From Roseovarius sp. (GTDB lineage Bacteria; Pseudomonadota; Alphaproteobacteria; Rhodobacterales; Rhodobacteraceae): a DNA stretch of 64,000 bases. Below the pieces are notes generated by a model, which saw nothing but the letters and a program-made list of their open reading frames with translations, made no database searches and was not told the origin of the DNA. Shown in pieces: positions 52,258-61,578 of the stretch; the first letter of the stretch is position 1; each line of letters begins with the position of its first letter. A program made the position numbers and the translations under genes. The stretch covers positions 434,001-498,000 of the forward strand of contig NZ_JALUXE010000034.1 in assembly GCF_027019125.1 (NCBI RefSeq), written 5' to 3'.

Positions 52258-53237
52258 GTGTCAGTCTCCTGTTGAAGGTCGCCAAGGGCGATCAAGGCTA
52301 TCTCTCCGTCCCAATGACCCCGAAGTCGGCTCGCGGCCTGCCACGACCGCAGGCCGGAACGACAGGCCAGCACGACGCGCGCGGCTTGGGGGCGGATGTT
52401 GGGGTGGTCAAAATCGCCAACGCTGAGGCGGCTGGCATTTGGCAGGGCGGGACCGCTCTCGGTCTCGGCGCGCAGGTCGACCAGCCAATCGGCGGGCGCG
52501 ATCTGATCGGGTGCGATAAAACGAAAGCCATCCTCTGGCTCTGGCGCACCGTCAAAACGGAAACCGCCAAAGCGATGACCGACCGCCTCGAAAGTGACGA
52601 GCTGACCCAGCGGATCAGGCTCTATTCCAGCCAAAATTGCCAAGGCCATCTGCGCCTGAAGGCTGCCGATCACTCCCACGGACGGCCCCAGAACGCCATC
52701 AGCATCACAACTGCCCAGCCGGTCCGGCAGATCGGGGAAGAGGGCGCGCAAAGACGGTGCCCCACCGCAGAACCCGCCCACATAGCCAGAGGTGCCAACG
52801 ATAGAAGCGCTGATCAGCGGCGTGCCCTGCGAGAGGCACACATCGGACAGTATGTAGCTCGCCGCGAAGCTGTCGGCGCAATCAAGAACCAGATCGGCGG
52901 TGGCGACGTGAAGGGGGGCATTCAGCGGATCAAGCGGCTCTGTTACGGGGGAAATCGTGCAATCCGGGTTAAGATCGGCCATGTGCCGCGCCGCGACCTG
53001 CGCCTTGGGATGGCCGATATCCGTCACGCGAAACAAGGTCTGGCGGTGCAGGTTGCTCAGGGAAACGCGATCACCATCCATCAGCGTGATCCGCCCGACG
53101 CCCGCGCCCACCAGATACTGAAGCACCGGCGCTGCCAGCCCACCGGCACCCACGACCAGAACATGCGCCGCCGCGAGCCGATCCTGTCCCGCGGTCCCGA
53201 ATTCAGGGAGGGCAGTCTGGCGCATGTAGCGGCTCAT
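52254..53237 (-). CDS. thiF: ThiF-type adenylyltransferase with rhodanese-like tail
   Basis: 327-residue E1-like enzyme that adenylates the ThiS C-terminus. N-terminal: [20 protein letters not shown] (about 31-50) with [20 protein letters not shown], the R/Q residues binding ATP, and [17 protein letters not shown]. The usual zinc cysteine pair (CxxC in a stretch like CYRCLF) is changed: the equivalent here is [11 protein letters not shown], and no second CxxC was found. The conserved Cys in [14 protein letters not shown] remains. A C-terminal rhodanese-like segment ([29 protein letters not shown]) follows. It overlaps thiE by 4 bases. Confidence 0.88.
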   Translation of the reverse strand: MSRYMRQTALPEFGTAGQDRLAAAHVLVVGAGGLAAPVLQYLVGAGVGRITLMDGDRVSLSNLHRQTLFRVTDIGHPKAQVAARHMADLNPDCTISPVTEPLDPLNAPLHVATADLVLDCADSFAASYILSDVCLSQGTPLISASIVGTSGYVGGFCGGAPSLRALFPDLPDRLGSCDADGVLGPSVGVIGSLQAQMALAILAGIEPDPLGQLVTFEAVGHRFGGFRFDGAPEPEDGFRFIAPDQIAPADWLVDLRAETESGPALPNASRLSVGDFDHPNIRPQAARVVLACRSGLRSWQAASRLRGHWDGEIALIALGDLQQETDT

Positions 53238-53830
53238 CCCGACACATCCAACCATTGCCGCACCCGCGCCTCTGGGTCGGCGTGAAGGGTTATATCGGTC
53301 ACGGCAGAGACGATATCCGCCCCGGCCGCATAGGCCCCGCCCGCCCGCTCCACAGACATGCCGCCAATGGCGACGAGGGGAATGTCGCCGATCAGGCGCT
53401 TCCATTCCGTCAGCTTGTCCAGCCCCTGTTCGTGCCATTTCATCTTTTTGAGAATGGTGGGATAGACCGGGCCAAGTGCCACGTAATCGGGATCATACGA
53501 GAGCGCCCGGTCAAGTTCGGCATGGTCATGCGTGCTGAGCCCGAGTTTGATCCCGGCGCGGCGCAGAGCGGCAATGTCGGCCGTGTCCAGATCCTCTTGG
53601 CCCAGATGCACCCAATCGCAGCCTGCATCAATCGCCGCCTGCCAGTGATCGTTGACCACGAGAGTCGCGCCATGGGCACGGCACAGGCTCTGTCCCTGCA
53701 CAATTTCATCCCGCAGGGCTTCGTCCGTGAGGTCTTTGATGCGCAACTGCACGAGCGCAACGCCAAGCGGAAGCAGGCGGCGCAGCCAGTCCGTATGATC
53801 GAAAATCGGATAGAAACGCGTCAGAGACAT
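53234..53830 (-). CDS. thiE: Thiamin-phosphate synthase
   Basis: 198-residue TIM-barrel enzyme joining HMP-PP and thiazole phosphate into thiamin phosphate. Motifs: [20 protein letters not shown] (about 24-43), [24 protein letters not shown] (about 58-81) with the pyrophosphate-binding Asn-Asp, and [23 protein letters not shown]. The usual QLRxKxxxxxE core is present as [11 protein letters not shown]. Its start overlaps the thiG stop by one base and its stop overlaps thiF by 4 bases. Confidence 0.93.
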   Translation of the reverse strand: MSLTRFYPIFDHTDWLRRLLPLGVALVQLRIKDLTDEALRDEIVQGQSLCRAHGATLVVNDHWQAAIDAGCDWVHLGQEDLDTADIAALRRAGIKLGLSTHDHAELDRALSYDPDYVALGPVYPTILKKMKWHEQGLDKLTEWKRLIGDIPLVAIGGMSVERAGGAYAAGADIVSAVTDITLHADPEARVRQWLDVSG

Positions 53831-54600
53831 CAGGTGAACGCCCTCCCGAATACAGGGGTAGAGGGGGCGGCCATATCACGCGGCTCCATCGGGTCAGCCT
53901 CATAGGCCAGGCGGCCGGCCTCGAGTGCGCGTGCGAAACCTTCGGCCATTGCCGCCGGGTCGCCCGCTTTGGCCACCGCGGTATTGAGCAGAACGGCGTC
54001 ATAGCCCAGCTCCATTGCGTGTGCAGCTTGTGAGGGCAGGCCCAAACCGGCGTCGATGACCAATGGCAGATCGGGGAAATGCGCCCGCAAACTGCGCAAG
54101 CCATAGATATTGTTGAGGCCAAGGCCCGTGCCGATGGGCGCGCCCCAAGGCATCAGCACCCGGCACCCGGCCTCGACCAGCCGTTCGCAGAGCACAAGAT
54201 CTTCGGTGCAATATGGAAACACCTGAAATCCGTCATCGGTCAGGATGCGTGCCGCCTCGACCAGACCGAAAGGGTCAGGCTGAAGTGTGTCGGCATGGCC
54301 GATCACCTCGAGTTTTATCCAGTTGGTGTCAAAGAGCTCGCGCGCCATCTGCGCCGTTGTCACGGCCTCGCGCACCGAATGGCAACCGGCGGTATTGGGC
54401 AGGACATGCACCCCGAGATCGGCGATCATGTCCCAGAACGCCTGCCCGGCCCGCTCGCCCCCCGCCTCGCGGCGCACGGACACGGTTGCGATTCCCGCGC
54501 CAGAGCGTTTGAAGGCCTCGGCAAGGATTGCGGGCGATGGATATTGCGCCGTGCCCAGCATCAGCCGCGAGCTGACCTCAGTCTCGTAGAAAACAGGCAT
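53830..54600 (-). CDS. thiG: Thiazole synthase
   Basis: 256-residue TIM-barrel enzyme forming the thiazole ring from DXP, dehydroglycine and ThiS-thiocarboxylate. Landmarks: [20 protein letters not shown] (about 11-30), [14 protein letters not shown], the catalytic lysine in [10 protein letters not shown] (about 100), and [15 protein letters not shown]. The position usually occupied by Asp in KLEVIGD is His here. Start [13 protein letters not shown] (54600) is 1 base after the thiS stop region, and the gene is coupled to thiE. Confidence 0.94.
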   Translation of the reverse strand: MPVFYETEVSSRLMLGTAQYPSPAILAEAFKRSGAGIATVSVRREAGGERAGQAFWDMIADLGVHVLPNTAGCHSVREAVTTAQMARELFDTNWIKLEVIGHADTLQPDPFGLVEAARILTDDGFQVFPYCTEDLVLCERLVEAGCRVLMPWGAPIGTGLGLNNIYGLRSLRAHFPDLPLVIDAGLGLPSQAAHAMELGYDAVLLNTAVAKAGDPAAMAEGFARALEAGRLAYEADPMEPRDMAAPSTPVFGRAFT

Positions 54601-54601
54601 G

Positions 54602-54799
54602 TCAGCCCCCTTGCCGTGGCGCGACAATTTCGATCCTGTCGCCCTCATTCAGTCTCTGTTCTGGCCTTATTGCAGCGGGAACGAAGCTTTCGTTCACTGC
54701 TGTCGCCACCTTGGCCCCGCCATACCCCAACTCGACCAGCAGCGCGTCGAGCGTTGCGGCGGTGCTGTCGCGTGGGGTGCCGTTAACCGTGATCTTCAT
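54602..54799 (-). CDS. thiS: Sulfur-carrier protein ThiS
   Basis: 65-residue ubiquitin-like sulfur carrier ending in the required Gly-Gly (RQGG). Beta-grasp features are [20 protein letters not shown] (about 3-22), [11 protein letters not shown] and [15 protein letters not shown]. The C-terminus is adenylated by ThiF and thiolated to donate sulfur for the thiazole. The gene overlaps the end of thiO by 17 bases and precedes thiG by 1 base. Confidence 0.94.
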   Translation of the reverse strand: MKITVNGTPRDSTAATLDALLVELGYGGAKVATAVNESFVPAAIRPEQRLNEGDRIEIVAPRQGG

Positions 54800-55772
54800 G
54801 TGACAAAAACTCCGGTGTTTCATTGTTGCCTGTGACCAGATTGGCCACCATCCGCGCCACCACAGGTGACAAGAGAAAGCCGTGGCGGAAGAGACCGTTG
54901 GCATGGATCGTGCCGTTTTGTTGAATGATCCGCGGCAGATTGTCGGGAAAGGCCGGGCGTGCGTCGGCACCGATCTCCAACACCTCCGCCTCGCCAAAGG
55001 CCGGGTGCAGGGCATAAGCCGCAGACAGCAGTTCCATCACGGACCTGGCTGAGGCACGTCCGCGTTCCGCACTCTCGATCTGTGTTGCGCCCAGCATGAA
55101 CACCCCATCGCCGCGCGGCACGATATAGAGCGGAAATCGCGGGTGCAGCAGGCGAACAGGCCGAGATAGGGTCACATCCCGACTGTGCAAGACGACCATC
55201 TCGCCCTTGACGCCGCGCAGATTGGGCAGGCTATCCTGTGCTGCAAGACCGCGACAGTCGATGATCGATCCCGTGGGGGCGGTATCGCTCTGCTCGAACC
55301 GTCCGCCGGCCGCGTGTAGCCGCGTGCGCAGGTGCATGAGCGCAGCGCGCGGGTTGATATGCGCCTCGTCTGGAAAGAAAAGCGCGCGGTCATGGCGATC
55401 CGCCAGATGTGGCTCTAATTCCGCCAAATCAGAGCCTGAAACCATCCGATGCCCTCGGGTTCGGCGCGCGAATTGGTCGAGTTCGCGGCGGTCGCGGTCC
55501 AAGGTCACGACAAGTGATCCGCGGCGTATCACCTCGACACCCTGCGCTGCCCACCAGTCAGCGGCCTCTTGACCCAGGCGCACCACCGGCTCTTCTGCGG
55601 AAAAGCCTTCGCAAAATGGGGCAAGCATGCCGCCCGCCCACCAAGAACAGGCATGCGTGCCGGGTTCCGGTGCCGGATCACGCAAAGTGACGGAAATTCC
55701 ACGTGCCAAGAGTTCGGTTGCCACGCAGAGGCCAACAATGCCCGCGCCCCGTATGGTGACCGCCTCGGTCAT
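54783..55772 (-). CDS. thiO: Glycine oxidase ThiO
   Basis: 329-residue DAO-family flavoenzyme making dehydroglycine for thiazole synthesis. The FAD motif IRGAGIVGLCVATEL (7-21), SWWAGGMLAPFCEG (about 43-56), the mid LYIVPRGDGVFMLGATQIES and the C-terminal NGLFRHGFLLSPVVARMVAN (about 291-310) are typical. It lies between thiD (4-base overlap at its start) and thiS. Confidence 0.92.
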   Translation of the reverse strand: MTEAVTIRGAGIVGLCVATELLARGISVTLRDPAPEPGTHACSWWAGGMLAPFCEGFSAEEPVVRLGQEAADWWAAQGVEVIRRGSLVVTLDRDRRELDQFARRTRGHRMVSGSDLAELEPHLADRHDRALFFPDEAHINPRAALMHLRTRLHAAGGRFEQSDTAPTGSIIDCRGLAAQDSLPNLRGVKGEMVVLHSRDVTLSRPVRLLHPRFPLYIVPRGDGVFMLGATQIESAERGRASARSVMELLSAAYALHPAFGEAEVLEIGADARPAFPDNLPRIIQQNGTIHANGLFRHGFLLSPVVARMVANLVTGNNETPEFLSHEDHG

Positions 55773-56563
55773 GTCCAGACCTCGTGGAAATGATGGACCG
55801 GGCCATGCCCTTGACCGATCTCCAGCGTATCGGCGGCAAGGATCGCGTGATGCAACCAGCCATGGGCGGCGGACACAGCCTTTGGCAAGGTTAGTCCCTT
55901 TGCCAGCTGCGCCGCGATGGCCGATGATAGCGTACAGCCGGTGCCATGAGTGTTCCGCGTGCTGATGCGCGGAGCGTCCAGGCGGATCACCTCATCAGCC
56001 ATCAACCAATCGGTGCAGGTCTCGCCCTGTGCGTGCCCGCCTTTCATCAAGACGGCCTTGGCCCCCATTTGACGCAAAAGCGAGCCCTGCGCCTGCATCT
56101 CGGCATCGTCCTGCGCCTCTGCCACGCCCAAAAGTGCCGCCGCCTCAGGCAAATTCGGGGTGAGGAGATCAGCACGCGGCACGAGATGCGCGATGAGCGC
56201 GGCACGCGCTGTGTCCGGCAAAAGGCGCGCGCCGGATTTCGCAACCATCACAGGATCGAGGACAATCGGGCCATGATACTCTGTCAGCGCCCCTGCCACG
56301 GTTTCGATCAAACTGGCATCGCCCAACATGCCGATCTTGATGCAATCGACCCTGATATCGCCCAAAACAGCCTTGATTTGCGCCGCTACGATCGCATTCG
56401 GAATGGCATGCACATCGGTCACGGCGCAGGTGTTTTGCGCGGTGACGGCTGTGATCACGCTCGCGCCATAAACGCCAAGCGCCGAAAAAGTCTTGAGATC
56501 CGCCTGAATACCCGCACCTCCGCCGCTGTCGGAGCCTGCGATCGTCAAAGCTGTGGCAACCAT
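55769..56563 (-). CDS. thiD: Hydroxymethylpyrimidine/phosphomethylpyrimidine kinase
   Basis: 264-residue ribokinase-fold enzyme phosphorylating HMP and HMP-P. Landmarks: IAGSDSGGGAGIQADLKTFS (8-27), YGASVITAVTAQNT, and the anion hole GTGCTLSSAIAAQLAKG (about 210-226). It is the first gene behind the TPP riboswitch; its ribosome site AGAGGA sits 7 bases before the ATG and can pair with an upstream strand in the riboswitch platform. Confidence 0.95.
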   Translation of the reverse strand: MVATALTIAGSDSGGGAGIQADLKTFSALGVYGASVITAVTAQNTCAVTDVHAIPNAIVAAQIKAVLGDIRVDCIKIGMLGDASLIETVAGALTEYHGPIVLDPVMVAKSGARLLPDTARAALIAHLVPRADLLTPNLPEAAALLGVAEAQDDAEMQAQGSLLRQMGAKAVLMKGGHAQGETCTDWLMADEVIRLDAPRISTRNTHGTGCTLSSAIAAQLAKGLTLPKAVSAAHGWLHHAILAADTLEIGQGHGPVHHFHEVWT

Positions 56564-56585
56564 TTGCCATTCCTCTCGTCTTGCG

Positions 56586-56706
56586 GGGAACGGACGGGGG
56601 GCGCGCCGGGCGAGCTGAAGTCCGTTCCCTACGCCGGCATCACCCGGATCAGGTTCGATGGGTTGGCGAGGCGCCTCTCAGCCCGGATTGCGGGCACCCC
56701 AACGGA
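56586..56706 (-). promoter_or_regulatory. TPP riboswitch with alternative hairpin (thi-box)
   Basis: On the minus strand the aptamer has the conserved blocks GGGGTGCCC, GCTGAGAGG (CTGAGA complement at 56676-56681), GAACCTGATCCGGGTGATGC and CGGCGTAGGGAA. P1 is formed by TCCGTT (56701-56706) with AACGGA (56621-56626). The 3' strand of P1 can instead pair downstream: GGGAACGGAC (56620-56629) with GTCCGTTCCC (56586-56595), a 10-bp stem. That downstream strand can also pair as CCGTTCC with GGAATGG (56567-56573), which covers part of the thiD ribosome site. TPP binding should stabilise P1 and lower thiD translation. Confidence 0.93.
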
Positions 56707-56814
56707 TGAGAACGATTGCTAACAGCCGGTTTCATGCGCTGCAAGAGGAGAATGCGAGACAGGAAATGTCGCAAACAGCCGACAAACCGGCGCCATAACG
56801 CGCCACGCTGAGAC

Positions 56815-58206
56815 ATGGCCCCCTTGCAGAAAGTTGCTCCGATGTCCTTTGCCTCCAACCCTCATCAATTCGACCGCGTTGCGAAATTCGTGCTCGACCG
56901 CACACTTGAAATACCACAGGAAGTGCTGGAGCGAATGGCCCTTTTGCTGGTCGATACGCTCGGCGTTGCGGCGGGCGCAGCGACGCTGGAGGTGGGGCGC
57001 ATCGCGCGCGAGTTCGCGGTGGAGTTTCATGCCGCTGGGAGTGACAAACACAGCGCTACCTTGCTCTTTGATGGGCGACGTTGCGCCATGCCAGGCGCAG
57101 CTTGGGCGCTGGCCACGCAAATCGACAATCTTGATGGGCATGACGGCTATAATCCAACCAAAGGGCATATTGGCTGCGCGCTGGTGCCGGCCCTATTTGC
57201 CTTTGCGGGGCAGCATCCGAAGTTGACCGGACGACAGGCGCTCACCGCGCTTGCCATGGGGTATGAGGTGGCGGCGCGGGCGGGGGTGGCCCTTCATGCA
57301 ACCACTGCGGATTACCACACTTCGGGTGCGTGGAACGCGCTGGGCGTTGCGGCCATCGGGGCGCATTTGCGCGGGCAACCCTCCGATATTCTGCGCGAGG
57401 CGATGGGAATCGCAGAGTACCACGGTCCGCGTAGCCAGATGATGCGCGAGATCGCCAATCCCACCATGCTGCACGACGGGTCTGGCATGGGCGCTCTTGT
57501 GGGAATTTCGTCTCTGTTACTGGCAGAGCGCGGCTTTACCGGCGCGCCCGCGATCACGATCGAGGGGCAAGAGGTTGCGCCTATCTGGGAGGATTTGGGA
57601 CAGGATTGGACGATCCTGCGCAATTACATCAAGCCCTATCCGATTTGCCGCTGGGCGCATGGTGCGCTTGAGGGGGTGCGCGTGCTGATGGTTGAACATG
57701 GCGTCCGGGCCGCCGAGATCGAGCGACTTGAAGTGGCGACTTTTGCGCAATCGGCTGCCCTTTTCCCCGGACTGCCCAAAACGACGAGCGAGGCGCAGTA
57801 TTCGCTGGGCTTCGCATTGGCCACGTTGCTGGTGCATGGAAGAATCGGGCCGGAGCATATCACTGATGCGGGATTGAATGATCCGGAGGTCGCCCGTCTG
57901 CACGCCCGCATCACGGTGCGCGAAGAGCCCCGCCATTCTGCCCGCTTTCCCGCCGGGCGATGGTCTGATGTGACGGCGATCCTGCAAGATGGGCGACGAC
58001 TGACATCGGGTGATGTCAACGCGCGCGGCGGCCCGGAGGCCCCGATGCCCGAGGCGGATGTGCGCGCCAAACTGGGTGCGATGGCAGGGCATGTTCTGTC
58101 AGAGGGACGCATTGCGGCGCTCTGGGATATGAAACAGAGACTGTTTCAGCCTGATATGCTGTTCTCGGAATTGGCCGATCTGGTTGCGCCCGCCCCAGAC
58201 CGATAG
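56815..58206 (+). CDS. MmgE/PrpD family protein
   Basis: 463-residue all-helical-plus-alpha/beta protein related to 2-methylcitrate dehydratase and cis-aconitate decarboxylase. Landmarks: LLLVDTLGVAAGAATLEVGR (about 43-62), IDNLDGHDGYNPTKGHIGCA, VAARAGVALHATTADYHTSG (about 152-171) and RNYIKPYPICRWAHGALEGV (about 263-282). Members dehydrate or decarboxylate tricarboxylic acids, but many remain unassigned. ATG at 56815 or 56842 could be the start; neither has a good ribosome site. It is a single gene, divergent from the thi operon, ending next to the ccrM terminator. Confidence 0.88.
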   Translation: MAPLQKVAPMSFASNPHQFDRVAKFVLDRTLEIPQEVLERMALLLVDTLGVAAGAATLEVGRIAREFAVEFHAAGSDKHSATLLFDGRRCAMPGAAWALATQIDNLDGHDGYNPTKGHIGCALVPALFAFAGQHPKLTGRQALTALAMGYEVAARAGVALHATTADYHTSGAWNALGVAAIGAHLRGQPSDILREAMGIAEYHGPRSQMMREIANPTMLHDGSGMGALVGISSLLLAERGFTGAPAITIEGQEVAPIWEDLGQDWTILRNYIKPYPICRWAHGALEGVRVLMVEHGVRAAEIERLEVATFAQSAALFPGLPKTTSEAQYSLGFALATLLVHGRIGPEHITDAGLNDPEVARLHARITVREEPRHSARFPAGRWSDVTAILQDGRRLTSGDVNARGGPEAPMPEADVRAKLGAMAGHVLSEGRIAALWDMKQRLFQPDMLFSELADLVAPAPDR

Positions 58207-58208
58207 CG

Positions 58209-58235
58209 AAAAAAGCCCCGCCAGAGAGGCGGGGC
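58209..58235 (-). terminator. Intrinsic terminator of ccrM
   Basis: Read on the minus strand: stem GCCCCGCC / GGCGGGGC with a TCTCT loop, followed by six T. It lies 54 bases after the ccrM stop and starts 3 bases beyond the stop of the converging MmgE/PrpD gene. Confidence 0.85.
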
Positions 58236-58288
58236 AGGTCAATGGTGCCCGAGAAAGTCAGGCCTTGGGCACCGGCGGTGTCTGAGAA

Positions 58289-59410
<1,122 letters not shown>

Positions 59411-59452
59411 CTATCCCGGCGCTTTTGCGCTCTGGTCGTTGGAGACCAAGAT

Positions 59453-59491
59453 GAGTCAAACCCGAATCGCCGTCAAATTCTTTTTTGAATC
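59453..59491. promoter_or_regulatory. Cluster of three GANTC sites upstream of ccrM
   Basis: GAGTC (59453-59457), GAATC (59464-59468) and GAATC (59487-59491) occur within 39 bases between rnhB and ccrM, 50 to 90 bases ahead of the ccrM start. GANTC is the target of the enzyme encoded downstream, and methylation-sensitive autoregulation is known for ccrM in Caulobacter. Confidence 0.75.
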
Positions 59492-59497
59492 AGTGGC

Positions 59498-60136
59498 TTA
59501 GTTATTTTCTTGATACAAGATGTTGTGGACGGGTTTGAACGAACGCCTATGATGTGGGGTTACACCAAGATTTAGAAGCGCCTGTTTGTGGCTTTTCGAC
59601 GGGTATCCGGCGTTCCGTTCCCAGCCATAGCCGGGGAACTGTTGCGCCAAATCCCACATGATCCGGTCGCGCCTGATTTTTGCCACAATTGAGGCCGCCG
59701 CAATCGAGAGAGAGACCGCATCGCCGCGCACGATCGCACGGGCAGGAAGGGTCAGGCCGCGCGGGATCAGGTTGCCGTCGATCAAGACGAGATCGGGCGG
59801 AGGGTCGAGGGCTGCGATCGCCCGCTCCATCGCCAGATGCGCGGCGCGCAGGATATTGATCTCGTCAATCTCTGCGACGCTGGCATGGGCCACGCTGACT
59901 TGGGCAGAGGTATGGATCGCCTCACAGAGCGCGGCACGTCGCGCGGCACTCAGTTTCTTTGAGTCGTTCAGGCCTTCGGGGACATTCGCCGGATCAAGGA
60001 TCACGGCGGCGGCAGTGACCGGCCCGGCCAACGGTCCACGCCCAACTTCATCCACCCCGGCGATGCGGAGATACCCCTCGGACAGGGCGGCGCGCTCATG
60101 GGTGAAATCGGGGCCAAGCATGGCCTCTCGTCGCAT
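59498..60136 (-). CDS. rnhB: Ribonuclease HII
   Basis: 212-residue RNase H-fold nuclease removing RNA primers and misincorporated ribonucleotides. The DEDD core is present: IAGVDEVGRGPLAG (about 26-39), LIDGNLIPRG, and later the conserved Asp in KIRRDRIMWDLAQ, with ERNAGYPSKSH near the C-terminus. Two ATGs, at 60136 (MRREAML) and 60121 (MLGPDFT), are possible. AGAGG lies only 2 bases before the second, so the first was kept, with doubt. A palindromic terminator lies just upstream. The gene precedes ccrM, a common neighbour in Rhodobacterales. Confidence 0.93.
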   Translation of the reverse strand: MRREAMLGPDFTHERAALSEGYLRIAGVDEVGRGPLAGPVTAAAVILDPANVPEGLNDSKKLSAARRAALCEAIHTSAQVSVAHASVAEIDEINILRAAHLAMERAIAALDPPPDLVLIDGNLIPRGLTLPARAIVRGDAVSLSIAAASIVAKIRRDRIMWDLAQQFPGYGWERNAGYPSKSHKQALLNLGVTPHHRRSFKPVHNILYQENN

Positions 60137-60156
60137 GATCCGCGGATAAATGCAAA

Positions 60157-60176
60157 GGGAGGGGCGCGCCCCTCCC
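60157..60176 (-). terminator. Palindromic terminator after the exported-protein gene
   Basis: GGGAGGGGCGCGCCCCTCCC is a perfect 20-bp palindrome (8-bp stem with a GCGC loop). On the minus strand it is followed by TTTGC and then ATTT. It ends the message of the gene with stop at 60199 and lies 20 bases before the rnhB start. Confidence 0.75.
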
Positions 60177-60198
60177 TCTGTTTGCCTGTTTGATGGGT

Positions 60199-60699
60199 TC
60201 AGTAATATCCGTATTGGTTCAAACAGTGATCGCGGTAGATCACTTGATGTTGCCCACCCACGCGAACGGCGCAGGCCGACGGCAACGCGCGGTAAGAGCC
60301 GTAGCGGTGGCTCAGGCAGCGGCCAGAATATCCCGCGCGGTTGCCCGCATAGACCCGGCATGCCCCCGGCAGGTTGACACGCTGCGCCCGCCCGTAATTT
60401 CTGTCATAGCGCCCGCGATCATTGTCATGGCCGCGATGACCATGGCCTCTGTCATAGCGCCGATGATCGTCATCGTAGTCCCGATCATCGTAGTCGCGGT
60501 ATCTGCGATCATCCCGATACACGCCGTTGTTGTTTTGCTTGTTGTTGCTGGCAATTGCCGCACCGACGATGGCGCCAAGGGCAAGCCCGACGGCGAGGTT
60601 GCGATTGTCGCTGCGGTCGCGGGCGAGGGCGGGGGTTGCCGTAGCCGTGGTCAGCGCAAGCGCGCCGATCATCAGGGCAGAGGTAACTTTGCTGAACAT
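60199..60699 (-). CDS. Exported Arg/Asp/Tyr-rich protein, unknown function
   Basis: 166 residues. Signal peptide MFSKVTSALMIGALALTTATATPALA, then a short glycine-rich hydrophobic stretch LAVGLALGAIVGAAIASNN, a low-complexity tract rich in Arg, Asp and Tyr (about 60-100), and a C-terminal part with three cysteines (GACRVYAG, GRCLSHRY, SACAVRV and DHCLNQ). The layout signal peptide, glycine zipper, basic/aromatic repeat resembles alphaproteobacterial surface-associated proteins, but I do not recognise the family. The protein encoded next (60727) has the same plan. Confidence 0.8.
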   Translation of the reverse strand: MFSKVTSALMIGALALTTATATPALARDRSDNRNLAVGLALGAIVGAAIASNNKQNNNGVYRDDRRYRDYDDRDYDDDHRRYDRGHGHRGHDNDRGRYDRNYGRAQRVNLPGACRVYAGNRAGYSGRCLSHRYGSYRALPSACAVRVGGQHQVIYRDHCLNQYGYY

Positions 60700-60726
60700 G
60701 GGTTTATCCTTTCCGGGGCACAGGGC

Positions 60727-61128
60727 TCAGTTGCGATGGTCGTCGCGGTGATAGGGCACATGGTTGCCAGTACTCCGCTGATAGGCCGGGCGGCCCTGAT
60801 AAGAGCGGCCATAGTCGTGCTGCGGCTCGTAATAGCGGTGCTGGTTATAATGGTGGCGATAGTGGCCAGGGTTGTAGCCGTGTTTGTGGTGCCGTTTGGG
60901 GGCGTAATGCGGCTGCTTATACCCATGACCCCGCGATACATAGTCATGGCGGCGATCACGGTCGCGGTTGCGGTCATCGGAGATCGCGGCACCGACAATC
61001 GCCAGTGCGGCAACACCCGCGATAATGGCGGCGGTTTCGCCCCGGTTCTTGGCCTGGACCGGCGCGGCAGCAAGGCTGCTCACGGTCAGGGCCGCGCCGA
61101 TGATGAGTGCGATGAACTTGCGATGCAT
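60727..61128 (-). CDS. Exported His/Arg/Tyr-rich protein, unknown function
   Basis: 133 residues. Signal peptide MHRKFIALIIGAALTVSSLA with cleavage near VQA, a hydrophobic glycine/alanine stretch TAAIIAGVAALAIVGAAI, then a tract rich in His, Arg and Tyr to the C-terminus with many HxxH-like spacings. Start chosen by ribosome-site spacing: AAAGGA abuts one ATG (61134) and has normal spacing to a second six bases later (61128). Related in plan to the 60199 protein, 27 bases downstream in the same direction, and probably co-transcribed. His clusters could bind metal, but this is speculative. Confidence 0.78.
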   Translation of the reverse strand: MHRKFIALIIGAALTVSSLAAAPVQAKNRGETAAIIAGVAALAIVGAAISDDRNRDRDRRHDYVSRGHGYKQPHYAPKRHHKHGYNPGHYRHHYNQHRYYEPQHDYGRSYQGRPAYQRSTGNHVPYHRDDHRN

Positions 61129-61237
61129 GGTCATTCCTTTCAGGAGAGTGACGTCGTTACTCTGCGTCGGCCCACATGACCGGACGCTATGACCCAAAGT
61201 TGGGGCCGAGCCGCCCAGACAGGCAATAACGCCTCCA

Positions 61238-61252
61238 TGTTATCAGATAACA
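61238..61252. promoter_or_regulatory. 15-bp palindrome in a divergent promoter
   Basis: TGTTATC-A-GATAACA is a perfect 7-bp inverted repeat around one base in the 192-base gap between the His-rich exported protein gene (leftward) and the small exported protein gene (rightward), 69 bases before the latter. It fits a dimeric repressor or activator site. The regulator is unknown. Confidence 0.55.
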
Positions 61253-61320
61253 CGCCGTTTTCCGGTCACTCCGTCGCACAAGTTATTGAATAGCCGTGGG
61301 CCTTGGCGCATCTTGGCGGC

Positions 61321-61554
61321 ATGACCCAGATCACACGCCCCCTCATCTTCGCCTCTGGCCTTGTCCTTGCCGCGACTGCGGCGCAGGCGGCTTGTCAGGT
61401 GGAATACAAAGCCAAGCGCGACAAGCCGCTTGAGCTGTATTACGACGTAACCGTCGTGAACGCGCCCTGCGCCTCGGCAGAGGCGGCGCTCCGGGCGCAA
61501 TTGGCACGGCAGGGGCTGACCCTGCTGAAGGTGCTGTCGAAGAAGGAAAGCTAA
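61321..61554 (+). CDS. Small exported protein with two cysteines
   Basis: 77 residues. Signal peptide MTQITRPLIFASGLVLAATA ending at AQAA, then a 55-residue mature part with two cysteines (ACQVEYKAK and APCASAEA) that can form one disulfide and a helical C-terminus ALRAQLARQGLTLLKVLSKK. ATG at 61321; no strong ribosome site was found. Family not recognised. It lies 24 bases before the membrane winged-helix gene and may be co-transcribed. Confidence 0.65.
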   Translation: MTQITRPLIFASGLVLAATAAQAACQVEYKAKRDKPLELYYDVTVVNAPCASAEAALRAQLARQGLTLLKVLSKKES

Positions 61555-61578
61555 GGTGACAATCAGAAGCGTGCGCGG

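Noticed and set aside
60190..61179. 329-codon rightward Val/Ile/Ala-rich frame
   Set aside because: It is the complement of the two Arg/His/Tyr-rich exported protein genes; its hydrophobic look comes from reading basic codons in reverse.
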